DNA from: AWTP1-13 sp033764875
Lineage (GTDB): Bacteria; Pseudomonadota; Alphaproteobacteria; Rhizobiales; Hyphomicrobiaceae
NCBI GenBank assembly: GCA_033764875.1
Contig: JANRIO010000053.1
Coordinates: 6,762-70,761 of the forward strand
DNA length: 64,000 nucleotides
Direction of reading: 5' to 3'
Shown here: piece after piece, positions 42,972-51,751 of the stretch
Layout: the number at the start of each line of letters is the position of its first letter
How positions within the stretch are numbered: the stretch's first letter is position 1
Notes under the pieces: model-generated
The model's input: only the letters and a program-made list of their open reading frames with translations
What the model was told of the DNA's origin: nothing
Database searches by the model: none
Program-made: the position numbers and the translations under genes

Positions 42972-44807
42972 TTACCGCCCGGCCGCGTAGCCCTGCATGC
43001 CGCGCGGATTGGCGGCCGCCCGCCGGTGCACGCCCTCTTGCGCAGCCGCCGTCAGCCGTCCCTCCGACCAGTCCGGCCCCACCTCGACCTGGTGCCCGCG
43101 CCGCTTCAGCTCCGCGATCGTGGCCGCGGGCAGGCGGCTCTCGGCCACCAGCACGCCGGGCCGCGCCGTACGTGGCCAGAACGAGCCGGGAAAGTGCTCG
43201 ATGTGCCAGGCCGGCGCGTCGATCGCCTCCTGCAGGTTCATGCGCGGGGCGGCCGAGCCGCGGCGCGCGTGCCGCAGGAACATCTGGCAGCTCCACTGGT
43301 CCTGCTGGTCGCCGCCGGGCGTGCCCCAGGCCAGGTAGGGCTTGCCCTCGCGCAGCGCCATGCCGACCGAGAGCGTCGAGCGCGGCCGCTTGCCCGGCGC
43401 CAGCGAGGCCGGCTGCCCTTCCTCCAGCCAGAACATCTGCCCGCGCGTGCCGAGCGGAAAGCCGAGCGCCGGGATCACCGGCGAGGACTGCAGCCAGCCG
43501 CCCGACGGCGTCGCCGTGAACATGTTGCCGGCTCTGTCGATGACGTCAATGTGCACCGTGTCGCCGACGACGCGGCCATCCTCACGCGTCGCGTGCGCGT
43601 GGGTCTCGATCTTGGCGAAGGTCGGCTCGCCGGCGCCCGCGCCGATCTCGCGCGCGCCCTTCACGATCACCTCGCCGCCGAAGCCGGCGATGCTGCCGGG
43701 CCGTTGCGCGAGGCTCGCCGTCTCGCCGACGAGCCGGCGCCGCTCGGCGTTGTAGGCCTCCGACAGCAGCACCTGCATCGGCACCTCGACGAAGGCGGGA
43801 TCGCCGTAGAAGGCCTCGCGGTCGGCGTAGGCGAGCTTGGCGCATTCGACCCACAGGTGCACGAACTCCGGGCTCGTCACATCGAGGCCGTCGAGGTCGA
43901 AGCCCTTGAGCAGGGCCAGCATCTGCAGCAGCACCGGGCCTTGCGTCCACGACGACGGCTTGAACACGCGATAGGGTCCGTAGTCGAGGGCGAGCGGCGC
44001 CTCGACGACGGGCGCCCACGTCGCCATATCCTGGCCCGTGAGCACGCCCCGGTGCGCCCGCCCGCTCACGTCCATCACCTCGCTCGTGCGGCAGAAGCTG
44101 TCGATGGCCTCCGCCACGAAGCCCTGCGACCACACGCGCTGGGCGCGCGCGATCACCGCCTCGCGGCCGCCGCCGCCGGCTTCCGCCTCCGTCAGGATGC
44201 GCAGGTAGGTCTCGGCCATCGCCCGGTTGGCGAACAGGCTGCCCGGCGCCGGCACGCGCCCGTCCCGCAGATAGAGCGCCGCCGACGTCGGCCAGTGCTC
44301 GGTGAACAGATCTTCCACCGTGGCGATGGTGGCCGACGCCCGCTCGGCGAGCGGATGCCCGTTCAGCGCGTAGCCGATGGCCGGCTCCAATGCCTCGCGC
44401 AGGCTCAGCGTGCCGTGCTCGGCCAGCACGGCGAGGAAGGTCTGGAAGGTGCCCGGGATGCACGCCGGCAGCAGCCCGGTGCCGGGCACGATGTCGAGGC
44501 CGAGGTGCCCGCGGTAGTGCGCGATCGAGGCGCCCGCCGGCGCCGGCCCCTGCCCGCAGACGACCTGCGGCGCATCGCTGCCGGCCTTGCAAATCATCAC
44601 CGGCACGTCGCCGCCGGGCCCGCACAGGTGCGGCTCCACCACCTGCAGCGTGAAGGCCGTGGCGACCCCGGCGTCGAAGGCGTTGCCGCCCCGCTCCAGC
44701 ACGCCCATGCCGACCGCGGTGCCGATCCAGTGCGTCGAGGCCACGACGCCGAACGTGCCGTCGATCTCGGGCCGCGTGGTGAACGGACCGGGGTTGATGT
44801 TGGACAT
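42972..44807 (-). CDS. Gamma-glutamyltransferase-family Ntn hydrolase
   Basis: 611 aa precursor-type enzyme. Large-subunit motifs ASTHWIGTAVGMGVLERGGNA, CGPGGDVPVMI, IPGTFQTFLAVLAEHG; the predicted self-cleavage nucleophile is the Thr of GDTVHIDVIDRAGNM. Family substrates include glutathione and acyl-side-chain amides; some members lack GGT activity. No signal peptide is visible from MSNINPGPFTTRPEIDG, so it is probably cytoplasmic. The frame upstream of 44807 is not credible. Confidence 0.87.
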   Translation of the reverse strand: MSNINPGPFTTRPEIDGTFGVVASTHWIGTAVGMGVLERGGNAFDAGVATAFTLQVVEPHLCGPGGDVPVMICKAGSDAPQVVCGQGPAPAGASIAHYRGHLGLDIVPGTGLLPACIPGTFQTFLAVLAEHGTLSLREALEPAIGYALNGHPLAERASATIATVEDLFTEHWPTSAALYLRDGRVPAPGSLFANRAMAETYLRILTEAEAGGGGREAVIARAQRVWSQGFVAEAIDSFCRTSEVMDVSGRAHRGVLTGQDMATWAPVVEAPLALDYGPYRVFKPSSWTQGPVLLQMLALLKGFDLDGLDVTSPEFVHLWVECAKLAYADREAFYGDPAFVEVPMQVLLSEAYNAERRRLVGETASLAQRPGSIAGFGGEVIVKGAREIGAGAGEPTFAKIETHAHATREDGRVVGDTVHIDVIDRAGNMFTATPSGGWLQSSPVIPALGFPLGTRGQMFWLEEGQPASLAPGKRPRSTLSVGMALREGKPYLAWGTPGGDQQDQWSCQMFLRHARRGSAAPRMNLQEAIDAPAWHIEHFPGSFWPRTARPGVLVAESRLPAATIAELKRRGHQVEVGPDWSEGRLTAAAQEGVHRRAAANPRGMQGYAAGR

Positions 44808-45125
44808 GGTGGGACCTTCCGGGCTGGCTGCGGGCAGCGCTCCGCGCGAGCGCCGCCGCCAGCTATAGCAACTCGCAGTCGGCGCGCAAAACGCCGTGCC
44901 CGCCGCCCATGCCGCCGCAGCCGCAGCGCCCGCCAGTTCGGCACTCGCAAACCGCCGCTGCTGGGTCCCCGCTCTGCGCGCTTCGCGCTCCGGCGGGGAT
45001 GACACGGGGAAGGGCGCCGGCGGTGCCATACTCCCGCTTTCACCCCGGACGGCGCGATTGCGCCGACCCGGGGGCCCAGAGGCCGCTGGCGACATGCTTT
45101 GGGGCGAGCAGGCGCCGCCCCACCC
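44808..45125. other. 318-bp gene-free stretch
   Basis: Contains GCTGGGTCCCCGCTCTGCG and a nearby CGGCGGGGATGAC, which looks like a worn interspersed palindromic repeat (CCCCGC...GCGGGG), around 44962-45003. No credible ORF. Confidence 0.4.
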
Positions 45126-46223
45126 TCACGTATTGAAGCGGAACAGCATCACGTCGCCGTCCTTGACGACGTACTCCTTGCCTTCCAGCCGCATCTTGCC
45201 GGCCTGCTTGGCGCCCACCTCGCCGCCGCAGCCGATGTAGTCCTCGTAGGCGATGGTCTCGGCGCGGATGAAGCCCTTCTCGAAGTCGGTGTGGATGGCC
45301 GCCGCCGCCCTCGGCGCCTTGGTGCCCTTGGGAATGGTCCAGGCCCGCGTCTCCTTCGGTCCCACCGTGAAGTAGGTGATCAGCCCCAGCAGCCGGTAGC
45401 CCTCGCGGATCAGCTTGTTGAGCCCGGCCTCCTCGAGCCCCATCTCCTTGAGGAAGGCCTCGCGATCCTCCTCGGGCAGGCCTGCGAACTCGCTCTCGAT
45501 CTTGGCCGAGATCACGACGCAGCCCGCCCCTTCCGCCTTCGCCCGCTCCTCCACCTTGCGCGAGTAGGCATTGCCGGTGGCGGCCGAGGCCTCCTCCACG
45601 TTGCACACGTACAGCACGGGCTTGGAGGTGAGCAGTTGCAGCGCCCGCCAGGCCGTCTCCTCCTCCGCCGAGACCTGCGCCAGCCGCGCGGGGCGGCCCT
45701 CGCGCACCAGCGCCAGCGCCCTCTCGACCAGGACCAGCGTCTCCTTGCTCTCCTTGTCGCCGCCCTTGGCCTTCTTCTGCAGGCTGTCGCGGCGCCGCTC
45801 CAGGCTGTCGAGGTCGGCGAGCATCAGCTCCGTCTCGACCGTGTCGGCATCCGCCGTCGGATCGATGCGCCCTTCGACGTGCACGATGTCGGGATCATCG
45901 AAGCAGCGCAGCACGTAGGCGACCGCATCCACCTCGCGGATGTGCGCCAGGAACTGGTTGCCGAGCCCCTCGCCCTTGGAGGCTCCGCGCACGAGGCCCG
46001 CGATGTCGACGAACGTGAGGCGCGTCGGCAGGATCTGCGCGCTCTTGCCGATCGCGGCGAGCTCGGCAAGCCGCGGGTCCGGCACGCCGACCTCGCCGAC
46101 GTTCGGCTCGATGGTGCAGAACGGATAGTTCGCCGCCTCGGCGGCCGCCGTCTGCGTGAGCGCGTTGAACAGCGTGGACTTGCCGACGTTCGGCAGGCCC
46201 ACGATACCGCATTTGAAGCCCAT
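45126..46223 (-). CDS. ychF: Ribosome-associated Obg-type ATPase YchF
   Basis: 365 aa, the standard length. G1 GLPNVGKSTLFNALT, switch region NYPFCTIEPNVG, DIAGLVRGASKGEGLGN, and the altered G4 (NVEE in place of NKxD) that gives ATP preference. C-terminal TGS-like domain AWTIPKGTKAPRAA ... GGEVGAKQAGKMRLEGKEY. Linked to translation and oxidative-stress control. Starts 12 nt after the pth stop. Confidence 0.97.
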   Translation of the reverse strand: MGFKCGIVGLPNVGKSTLFNALTQTAAAEAANYPFCTIEPNVGEVGVPDPRLAELAAIGKSAQILPTRLTFVDIAGLVRGASKGEGLGNQFLAHIREVDAVAYVLRCFDDPDIVHVEGRIDPTADADTVETELMLADLDSLERRRDSLQKKAKGGDKESKETLVLVERALALVREGRPARLAQVSAEEETAWRALQLLTSKPVLYVCNVEEASAATGNAYSRKVEERAKAEGAGCVVISAKIESEFAGLPEEDREAFLKEMGLEEAGLNKLIREGYRLLGLITYFTVGPKETRAWTIPKGTKAPRAAAAIHTDFEKGFIRAETIAYEDYIGCGGEVGAKQAGKMRLEGKEYVVKDGDVMLFRFNT

Positions 46224-46235
46224 GGGATGAGATCT

Positions 46236-47000
46236 CTAGCTTTGCTGATCGCGGCCTTTCAGCCATTTCTGCAGGTTCTCGGCGAGCGCCGAGGCGCGCT
46301 TGGACTGCCGCTCGCCGGCCGGATGCGGGGGCCGCCGCGGCGGCTTGGCATCCTCGCGCGCCGCCTCGCCGCCTTGCGCGTCCGGGCCGGTCCCGTCCGC
46401 GCCCTCGTCCTTGCCGCCCTTCTTGTCCTTGGGCGGCGCCAGCGCCCGCGCCACGTCCGTCTGGAAGCGCTCGGCATCGCCAGCCGCTAGTCGGCCGGCG
46501 CACTTGGCCATGGCGTCGAGCATCGGCTCGAGCCAGGTCGCGTCGGCTTTCGCGAAGTCGTGCAGCACGTAGCCCGAGACCAGCTCCTTCGCGCCCGGGT
46601 GCCCGATGCCGATGCGCACCCGCGCGTAGTCGTTGCCGATGTGGGCCGAGATCGAGCGCAGGCCGTTGTGGCCGGCATTGCCGCCGCCGACTTTCACCTT
46701 GAGCTTGCCGGGTGCCAGGTCGAGCTCGTCGTGGAACACGTAGAGGTCGGCCGCCGACAGCTTGAGGAAGCGCAGGGCCTCGCCCACCGCCTGCCCGCTG
46801 TCGTTCATGTAGGTTTGCGGCTTGATCAGCAGCACGCGGCTGTCGCCGATGCTGCCGTCGGCGGTCAGCGCCTGGAACCGCTTCTTCCAGCCCGCGAAGC
46901 GGTGCACGTCCGCGATCCGGTCGAGCACCATGAAGCCGACGTTGTGCCGGTTGCGCTCGTACTGACCGCCCGGGTTGCCGAGACCGACGAACACCTTCAT
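46236..47000 (-). CDS. pth: Peptidyl-tRNA hydrolase
   Basis: 254 aa. Recycles tRNA from prematurely released peptidyl-tRNA. VGLGNPGGQYERNRHNVGF with the catalytic His, PQTYMNDSGQAV, FHDELDLAPGK and GGGNAGHNGLRSI are complete. About 60 extra C-terminal residues are charged and Pro/Lys-rich, as in several alphaproteobacteria. Start at MKVFVGLGNPG; the longer frame to 47096 is rejected. Between rplY and ychF, an order conserved in the class. Confidence 0.96.
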   Translation of the reverse strand: MKVFVGLGNPGGQYERNRHNVGFMVLDRIADVHRFAGWKKRFQALTADGSIGDSRVLLIKPQTYMNDSGQAVGEALRFLKLSAADLYVFHDELDLAPGKLKVKVGGGNAGHNGLRSISAHIGNDYARVRIGIGHPGAKELVSGYVLHDFAKADATWLEPMLDAMAKCAGRLAAGDAERFQTDVARALAPPKDKKGGKDEGADGTGPDAQGGEAAREDAKPPRRPPHPAGERQSKRASALAENLQKWLKGRDQQS

Positions 47001-47108
47001 GGCGCGACGTCCCCAGTCCTGGCAACTATCGTCCTGGCGGCGCGGCCCCGCGCCTCGCGTGGGCCGCGGGCGTCCCGCGCCCTGCGGGAGGCCCAAAGGA
47101 CCGGCGGG

Positions 47109-47840
47109 TTACTTCTTCGCAGCGGGCTTGGCGGCGGCCGCAGGCTTGGCGGCATCCTTGCCGGCTGGCGCCTTGGCGGCAGCCGCCTTGGCATCGCCGC
47201 CCGCGGCTGCGGCGGGCGCGCCGTCGGCGGGAGCTGCGGCAGCGGCGGCACCGGTTGCGGGCCCTTCCTCGTCCTGGCGATGTCCGGCGATCGTCGCCAC
47301 CGTGAAGTCGCGGTTGGTGATCGTCGGGCGCACGCCCTCGGGCATCTTGGTCGCCGAGATATGGATGGAGCGGCCAATCTCGAGGCCCTCGAGATTGAAC
47401 TCGAAGAACTCGGGGATGGCGTCGGCCGGGGCCATCACCTCCACCGTGTGGCGCACGATGTTGAGCACGCCGCCGCGCTTGAGGCCCGGCGAGGCGGCCT
47501 CGTTGACAAAGCGCACCGGCACGTTGACGCGGACCTTGGAGTCCCTGCCCACGCGCTGGAAGTCGATATGGATGATGCGGTCCTTGACCGGGTCGAGCTG
47601 CACCTCGCGCGGGATCGCCTGCACCTTGGTGCCGTCGATGTCGAGGGCGAACACCGTCGACAGGAACTTGCCCTTGTTGACGGTCAGCGTGATGTCCTTG
47701 CTGTCCAGCGACAGGTTCTGCGGGTCCTTGCCGTCGCCGTACAGAACCGCGGGAACCCGGCCCTCGCGCCGCGTGGCACGGGCCCCACCCTGGCCGGCGC
47801 GCGGCCGCGCGGAGGCTTTGATCTCGCTCACCTGAGCCAT
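47109..47840 (-). CDS. rplY: 50S ribosomal protein L25/general stress protein Ctc
   Basis: 243 aa, the long (TL5/Ctc) form: N-terminal 5S rRNA-binding domain (SARPRAGQGGARATRREGRVPAVLYG, ~95 residues), C-terminal beta domain (VRVNVPVRFVNEAASPGLKRGG), then an Ala/Lys/Pro-rich tail of ~50 residues. The ATG at 47840 (MAQVSEIKA) is favoured over 47858. Heads the rplY-pth-ychF cluster. Confidence 0.95.
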   Translation of the reverse strand: MAQVSEIKASARPRAGQGGARATRREGRVPAVLYGDGKDPQNLSLDSKDITLTVNKGKFLSTVFALDIDGTKVQAIPREVQLDPVKDRIIHIDFQRVGRDSKVRVNVPVRFVNEAASPGLKRGGVLNIVRHTVEVMAPADAIPEFFEFNLEGLEIGRSIHISATKMPEGVRPTITNRDFTVATIAGHRQDEEGPATGAAAAAAPADGAPAAAAGGDAKAAAAKAPAGKDAAKPAAAAKPAAKK

Positions 47841-48035
47841 GGTACGCGTATCTCCCAATGAAAAAGCGAGGCGTCGCGTCCCTCGCGCCGCCTACGATCC
47901 CGCATCGCTGATCGGTTTGTGCCCGGGCTTATAGCGAGGACGCGCGGCAAGCGCAATGGGTCCCCTGGGGGCCCGGCCGGACGTCTCGGTTGAAGCTTTT
48001 CTCCAGGCCCGCCGTCGGCTCGCGCAGGCGTGCCC

Positions 48036-48680
48036 TCATTTCTTCCGGAACGCGTCGAGCTTGACGACCTTGGGGCCGGGATCGGCGGGCGGCGCGGCCG
48101 GGGCCTCCTCGCCCTGGGCCGTCTCCCCCTTTTCCGCCTCGCTCGCGTTGTCGCCGCCCTTGGCGGTCTTCTCGGCCGCCGGCTTGCGGGGGCCGCGCGG
48201 CTTGCGCTCGGGCTTCACCAGGGCCGGTGGGCGCGGCTTCACCCGCGGCAGCTCCGCCCCGTCGCCGGCCTCGGCCTCGTCCTCGCCGGGCAGCGCCACC
48301 CCGCCCTGGCTGGCGCCGAGGCTGGCGTCCTCGAACTGCAGGCCGTAGGGCACGCTGGGGTCGAAGAACACCTTGATGGCCGTGAACGGCACCACCAGCC
48401 GCTCGGGGATGGAATCGAACGTCAGGTTCACCTCGAAGCGGTCGTCGGTCACCGCCAGGTCCCAGAAGCGGTGCTGCAGCACCACCGTCATCTCTTCGGG
48501 GTAGCGTTCCTTCAGCCGGGGCGACAGGGACACGCCCGGGGCGCGCGTATTGAACGCGATATAGAAGTGGTGCTCGCCGGGCAGGCCGGTCTTGGCCACG
48601 CGTGAGAGCACGGTGCGGACCACGGCACGCATGGCGCCCTGTGCCAGGGCCTCGTAGTCAATGTGCGGCTCGGCCGTCAT
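48036..48680 (-). CDS. sspB: SspB-family ClpXP adaptor
   Basis: 214 aa. The N-terminal ~130 residues match alphaproteobacterial SspB (YEALAQGAMRAVVRTVLSRV, HHFYIAFNTRAPGV, LVVPFTAIKVFFDPSVPYGL). A charged, Ala/Pro/Lys-rich linker follows, and the C-terminal VVKLDAFRKK is the ClpX-binding XB peptide. It tethers ssrA-tagged proteins to ClpXP. The gene lies ~75 nt downstream of the ssrA RNA gene on the same strand, so the tag and its adaptor are neighbours. Confidence 0.94.
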   Translation of the reverse strand: MTAEPHIDYEALAQGAMRAVVRTVLSRVAKTGLPGEHHFYIAFNTRAPGVSLSPRLKERYPEEMTVVLQHRFWDLAVTDDRFEVNLTFDSIPERLVVPFTAIKVFFDPSVPYGLQFEDASLGASQGGVALPGEDEAEAGDGAELPRVKPRPPALVKPERKPRGPRKPAAEKTAKGGDNASEAEKGETAQGEEAPAAPPADPGPKVVKLDAFRKK

Positions 48681-48754
48681 TTAATCGGTCGTCACCTTCG
48701 ATCGCGCCCCCGCTGCCCGCCGGTTGCAGAAGGCACAGGCGCGCGGCGCCAAGG

Positions 48755-49113
48755 AAAGTGGAGGGCTTCTGTTGCCCGGTGCCCTCCGAACCGCGCCTGC
48801 CGCTGCTAGGCGTCAGGGCTTGGATTTAGGCGTTTCGCGCTGCATTACGCAGCGAGAGCGGCCTCAGCATAGTTGTCGTTGGCAACTATTCTGTGTGACC
48901 CGATAACGGCGGTATCATGCCGGGCAAAAGCGCGTCCTTTACACCCTCGTCGATCCTAGTTCGCCCCCATCAGCTGCCGCCGCGCGTGGGCCAAGGCCAG
49001 CATGCGGCCCGGTCTGCAGCGGCAGGTGGTGGAGGCGCCGGGTACTGCCCCCGGGTCCGATAGGCTTATTCCGACGTCCATTTATCGCCATAGCCGGACG
49101 AATCCGGCCCCCC
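48755..49113 (-). ncRNA. ssrA: Transfer-messenger RNA, circularly permuted two-piece alphaproteobacterial type
   Basis: Rescues stalled ribosomes and adds a degradation tag. Read on the minus strand, the acceptor piece comes first and ends ...GGCGCCTCCACCA, with the encoded CCA ending at 49027. A 58-nt spacer is removed. The coding piece then starts GGGGGCGAACTAGGATCGAC at 48968. Its GGGGGCG pairs with the acceptor CGCCTCC, giving the G3-U70 pair read by alanyl-tRNA synthetase. The message encodes ANDNYAEAALAA and TAA (48855-48880 region). Downstream GGAGGGC/GCCCTCC arms look like the last pseudoknot or stem. Ends of the mature pieces are estimates. The acceptor T-loop is not the canonical TTCGA form. 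Confidence 0.93.
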
Positions 49114-49114
49114 A

Positions 49115-49120
49115 AATATA
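49115..49120 (-). promoter_or_regulatory. Probable -10 element of ssrA
   Basis: TATATT on the minus strand, just upstream of the G-run that begins the predicted precursor. A T-tract (49136-49143) sits where the -35 should be; no good TTGACA match. Confidence 0.4.
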
Positions 49121-49194
49121 GGGAAGATCGGCCGTAAAAAAAAGCTAAGCTTGCACATTGAACTGTCGACGCGGGCGAAAGCGAAGGGGAAGCC

Positions 49195-49977
49195 ATGGAA
49201 GCGCAAGTCGATCCGCCGCAGGCAGCGCCGCCCGGCCGCCTCTTCGCCGGGCCGGCCGCGTTCGCCGCGCGTACCCCCTGGGGCCCCTGGGGCGGGCTGA
49301 TCATGGCCGTGGCCGTCGCCATCCTCGCCATGGCCGTGTCGGCGGCCGTCCTGATGACCGGGGTGACCGGCGGCCAGGGCAGCGTTCCGGGCGACACCAT
49401 CGGCATCGCGGCCCTGGGCGTCTGGCAGGTGGCCGTGGTCCTGCTGACGTTGCTTGCGGCCCGCCTGCGCGGTCCCGTGCGGGACGGCCTGTGTCTCGGC
49501 CCCGCAGGCGGATGGCGCATCTACATCGGCGCCGTGCTGCTCGTGCTCGTGTTCCAGGTCGTGGTGTCGGCGCTGGAGCTCGTCTTCGTGCCGAGCGAGA
49601 TGTTCCGCGACCTTCGCCAGTTCGTGGGCCTCGCCCGGGGGCCAGCCTGGGTTCTGGTGCTGCTCGTCATCGGCATCGGCGCCCCGCTCGCGGAGGAGCT
49701 TCTGTTCCGCGGCTTCCTGCTGCCGGCGCTGTCCAGGAGCCGGCTCGGCTTCACCGGCGCGGCCCTGCTCTCGACGGCCCTGTGGACGACGCTGCACGCC
49801 GGCTACAGCCTGGTCGGCCTGCTCGAGGTTTTCCTCGTCGGCCTGGTCTTTTCCTGGCTCCTGTATCGGACCGGCTCCATACGCGTGACGATCCTGTGCC
49901 ATGCGCTGTACAACAGCTTGATCATGCTGGTGCTTCGCTATGCGCCCCTGCCTGCGGCGCTGACCGGACCCGGCTGA
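49195..49977 (+). CDS. CPBP-family intramembrane glutamic endopeptidase
   Basis: 260 aa, about seven to eight helices. Catalytic motifs PLAEELLFRGFLLPAL (EExxxR), WTTLHAGYS and CHALYNSL match the CAAX-protease/bacteriocin-processing (CPBP, Abi) family. Acts within the cytoplasmic membrane; substrates unknown. Divergent from ssrA, with AAGGGGAAG 4 nt before the ATG. Confidence 0.9.
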   Translation: MEAQVDPPQAAPPGRLFAGPAAFAARTPWGPWGGLIMAVAVAILAMAVSAAVLMTGVTGGQGSVPGDTIGIAALGVWQVAVVLLTLLAARLRGPVRDGLCLGPAGGWRIYIGAVLLVLVFQVVVSALELVFVPSEMFRDLRQFVGLARGPAWVLVLLVIGIGAPLAEELLFRGFLLPALSRSRLGFTGAALLSTALWTTLHAGYSLVGLLEVFLVGLVFSWLLYRTGSIRVTILCHALYNSLIMLVLRYAPLPAALTGPG

Positions 49978-50219
49978 CGGCGCGAGCCGCCGTTCACAGC
50001 CTTTGGCGCCAGGCCCGGGCGCCGCCGGCATCGGCGGGGGGGAATCAGGTACCCTTTCATGGCCTGGGCCCCGGCGCTTGCCGGCTCCGGGTTGTTGTGG
50101 TCGGACTTGCCCCGGTCGGCCACCCGACCGCCTGCTCCAGCGTTGTGGATGCGCTGGACCCTCGGGACGAGCCCGAGGAGGAACGCAGGAATTCTTCGTT
50201 GGAGGCGGAGCGCGCGGCC

Positions 50220-51014
50220 ATGCAGCAGTACCTCGACCTGATGCGCCGCGTGCGCACCACCGGCAGCAAGAAGACCGACCGCACCGGCACCGGCACGCTG
50301 TCGGTCTTCGGCCACCAGATGCGCTTCGACCTGGCCGACGGCTTCCCCCTGGTGACGACCAAGAAGCTGCACGTGAAGTCGATCGTGCACGAGCTGATCT
50401 GGTTCCTCTCCGGCGACACCAACACCAAGTACCTGAACGCCCACGGCGTCAGCATCTGGGACGACTGGGCCGACGAGAACGGCGACCTGGGGCCCGTCTA
50501 CGGCCAGCAGTGGCGCTCCTGGGCCTCGCCCGACGGCCGCTCCATCGACCAGATCCAGGAGGCGGTCGAGACCATCAAGACCAACCCCGACAGCCGCCGC
50601 ATCATCGTCTCCGCCTGGAACCCCGCCGACGTGCCGGAGATGGCGCTGGCGCCCTGCCACTGCCTGTTCCAGTTCTACGTCGCCGACGGCCGCCTCTCCT
50701 GCCAGCTCTACCAGCGCTCGGCGGATGTCTTCCTCGGCGTGCCGTTCAATATCGCCAGCTACGCCCTGCTCACCATGATGATGGCGCAGGTGACCAACCT
50801 TCAGCCCGGCGAGTTCGTGCACACCTTCGGCGATGCGCATCTCTACCTGAACCACCTGGCCCAGGCCGATCTGCAGCTCTCGCGCGACCCCCGCCCGCTG
50901 CCGACCATGCGGCTCAACCCGGATGTGCGCTCGATCTTCGACTTCAAGTTCGAGGACTTCGCACTCGAGGGCTACAACCCCCACCCGCACATCAAGGCCG
51001 AGGTCGCGGTGTGA
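50220..51014 (+). CDS. thyA: Thymidylate synthase
   Basis: 264 aa, the same length as the E. coli enzyme. Methylates dUMP to dTMP using methylenetetrahydrofolate. DRTGTGTLSVFGHQMRFDL, the nucleophile in ALAPCHCLFQFYV, RSADVFLGVPFNIASYALL and the C-terminal HIKAEVAV are intact. ATG at 50220 fits the family start. Overlaps folA by 4 nt, coupling synthesis of the enzyme and the reductase that regenerates its cofactor. Confidence 0.97.
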   Translation: MQQYLDLMRRVRTTGSKKTDRTGTGTLSVFGHQMRFDLADGFPLVTTKKLHVKSIVHELIWFLSGDTNTKYLNAHGVSIWDDWADENGDLGPVYGQQWRSWASPDGRSIDQIQEAVETIKTNPDSRRIIVSAWNPADVPEMALAPCHCLFQFYVADGRLSCQLYQRSADVFLGVPFNIASYALLTMMMAQVTNLQPGEFVHTFGDAHLYLNHLAQADLQLSRDPRPLPTMRLNPDVRSIFDFKFEDFALEGYNPHPHIKAEVAV

Positions 51015-51526
51015 TCGACGGCTTTCGCGTCGCCTTCGTCGTCGCCGCCGCCGACAACGGCGTCATCGGCCGCAACGGCGATCTGCCCTGGCGCCTCTCC
51101 TCCGACCTGAAGCACTTTCGCCGCGTCACCCTCGGCAAGCCCGTCGTCATGGGCCGCAAGACCTTCGCCTCCATCGGCAAGCCGCTGGACGGCCGCGACA
51201 ACATCGTGGTGACGCGCGATCGGGCCTTTGCCGCCTCCGGCGTCGATGTCGTCGCCTCGCCGCAGGCGGCGCTGGCTCTGGCGGCTGTCAAGGCGAAGGC
51301 CCGCGGCGCCGCCGAGATCGCCGTCATCGGCGGCGGCGAGATCTACGCTGCCCTCCTGCCACTCGCCGACCGCATCTACCTGACGCGCGTGCACGCGGCG
51401 CCCGAGGGCGACACCACCTTCAGCATCGACATGGCTCACTGGCACGAGATCGAGCGCGCCGAGATGCCGCGCACCCCCAAGGACGCCTTCGCCGCGACCT
51501 TCCTCACGCTCGACCGCCGCGCTTGA
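51011..51526 (+). CDS. folA: Dihydrofolate reductase
   Basis: 171 aa. VAAADNGVIGRNGDLPWRL (Met20-loop region with catalytic Asp), VVMGRKTFASIGKPL, NIVVTRD and VIGGGEIYAALLPLADRIYLTRV are standard DHFR motifs. GTG start at 51011 overlaps the thyA stop (GTGA). Reduces dihydrofolate to tetrahydrofolate with NADPH. Confidence 0.96.
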   Translation: MIDGFRVAFVVAAADNGVIGRNGDLPWRLSSDLKHFRRVTLGKPVVMGRKTFASIGKPLDGRDNIVVTRDRAFAASGVDVVASPQAALALAAVKAKARGAAEIAVIGGGEIYAALLPLADRIYLTRVHAAPEGDTTFSIDMAHWHEIERAEMPRTPKDAFAATFLTLDRRA

Positions 51527-51751
51527 GGCGCGTCGCGCCTGCATCTGCGAAGCGGCGGGAGCAGGATCCCGGCCGAGGACCCGCAATTCGGCCCGCCCTG
51601 CCCACGCCGCCCCCGCATATCAAGACGATCGCCACGCAGCTCGGGAGGACCGGCAGCCACGGTCTTGTGAAGCGGATCTTCCGTCGGCTACGCTCGGGCG
51701 CACAACTCCATTAATTGGTGCCCGCCGACTGCATTCCCTGGAGCGACCGCA

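Noticed and set aside
48681..49194. Treated at first as an empty intergenic gap with small ORFs
   Set aside because: The minus strand reads as a permuted tmRNA with tag, CCA and matching acceptor arms, so the small ORFs here are not genes.
49195..51014. Fused CPBP-thyA reading frame (618 codons from 49158)
   Set aside because: The two proteins are in different frames; thyA starts at 50220 and the upstream part of that frame is out-of-frame CPBP sequence.
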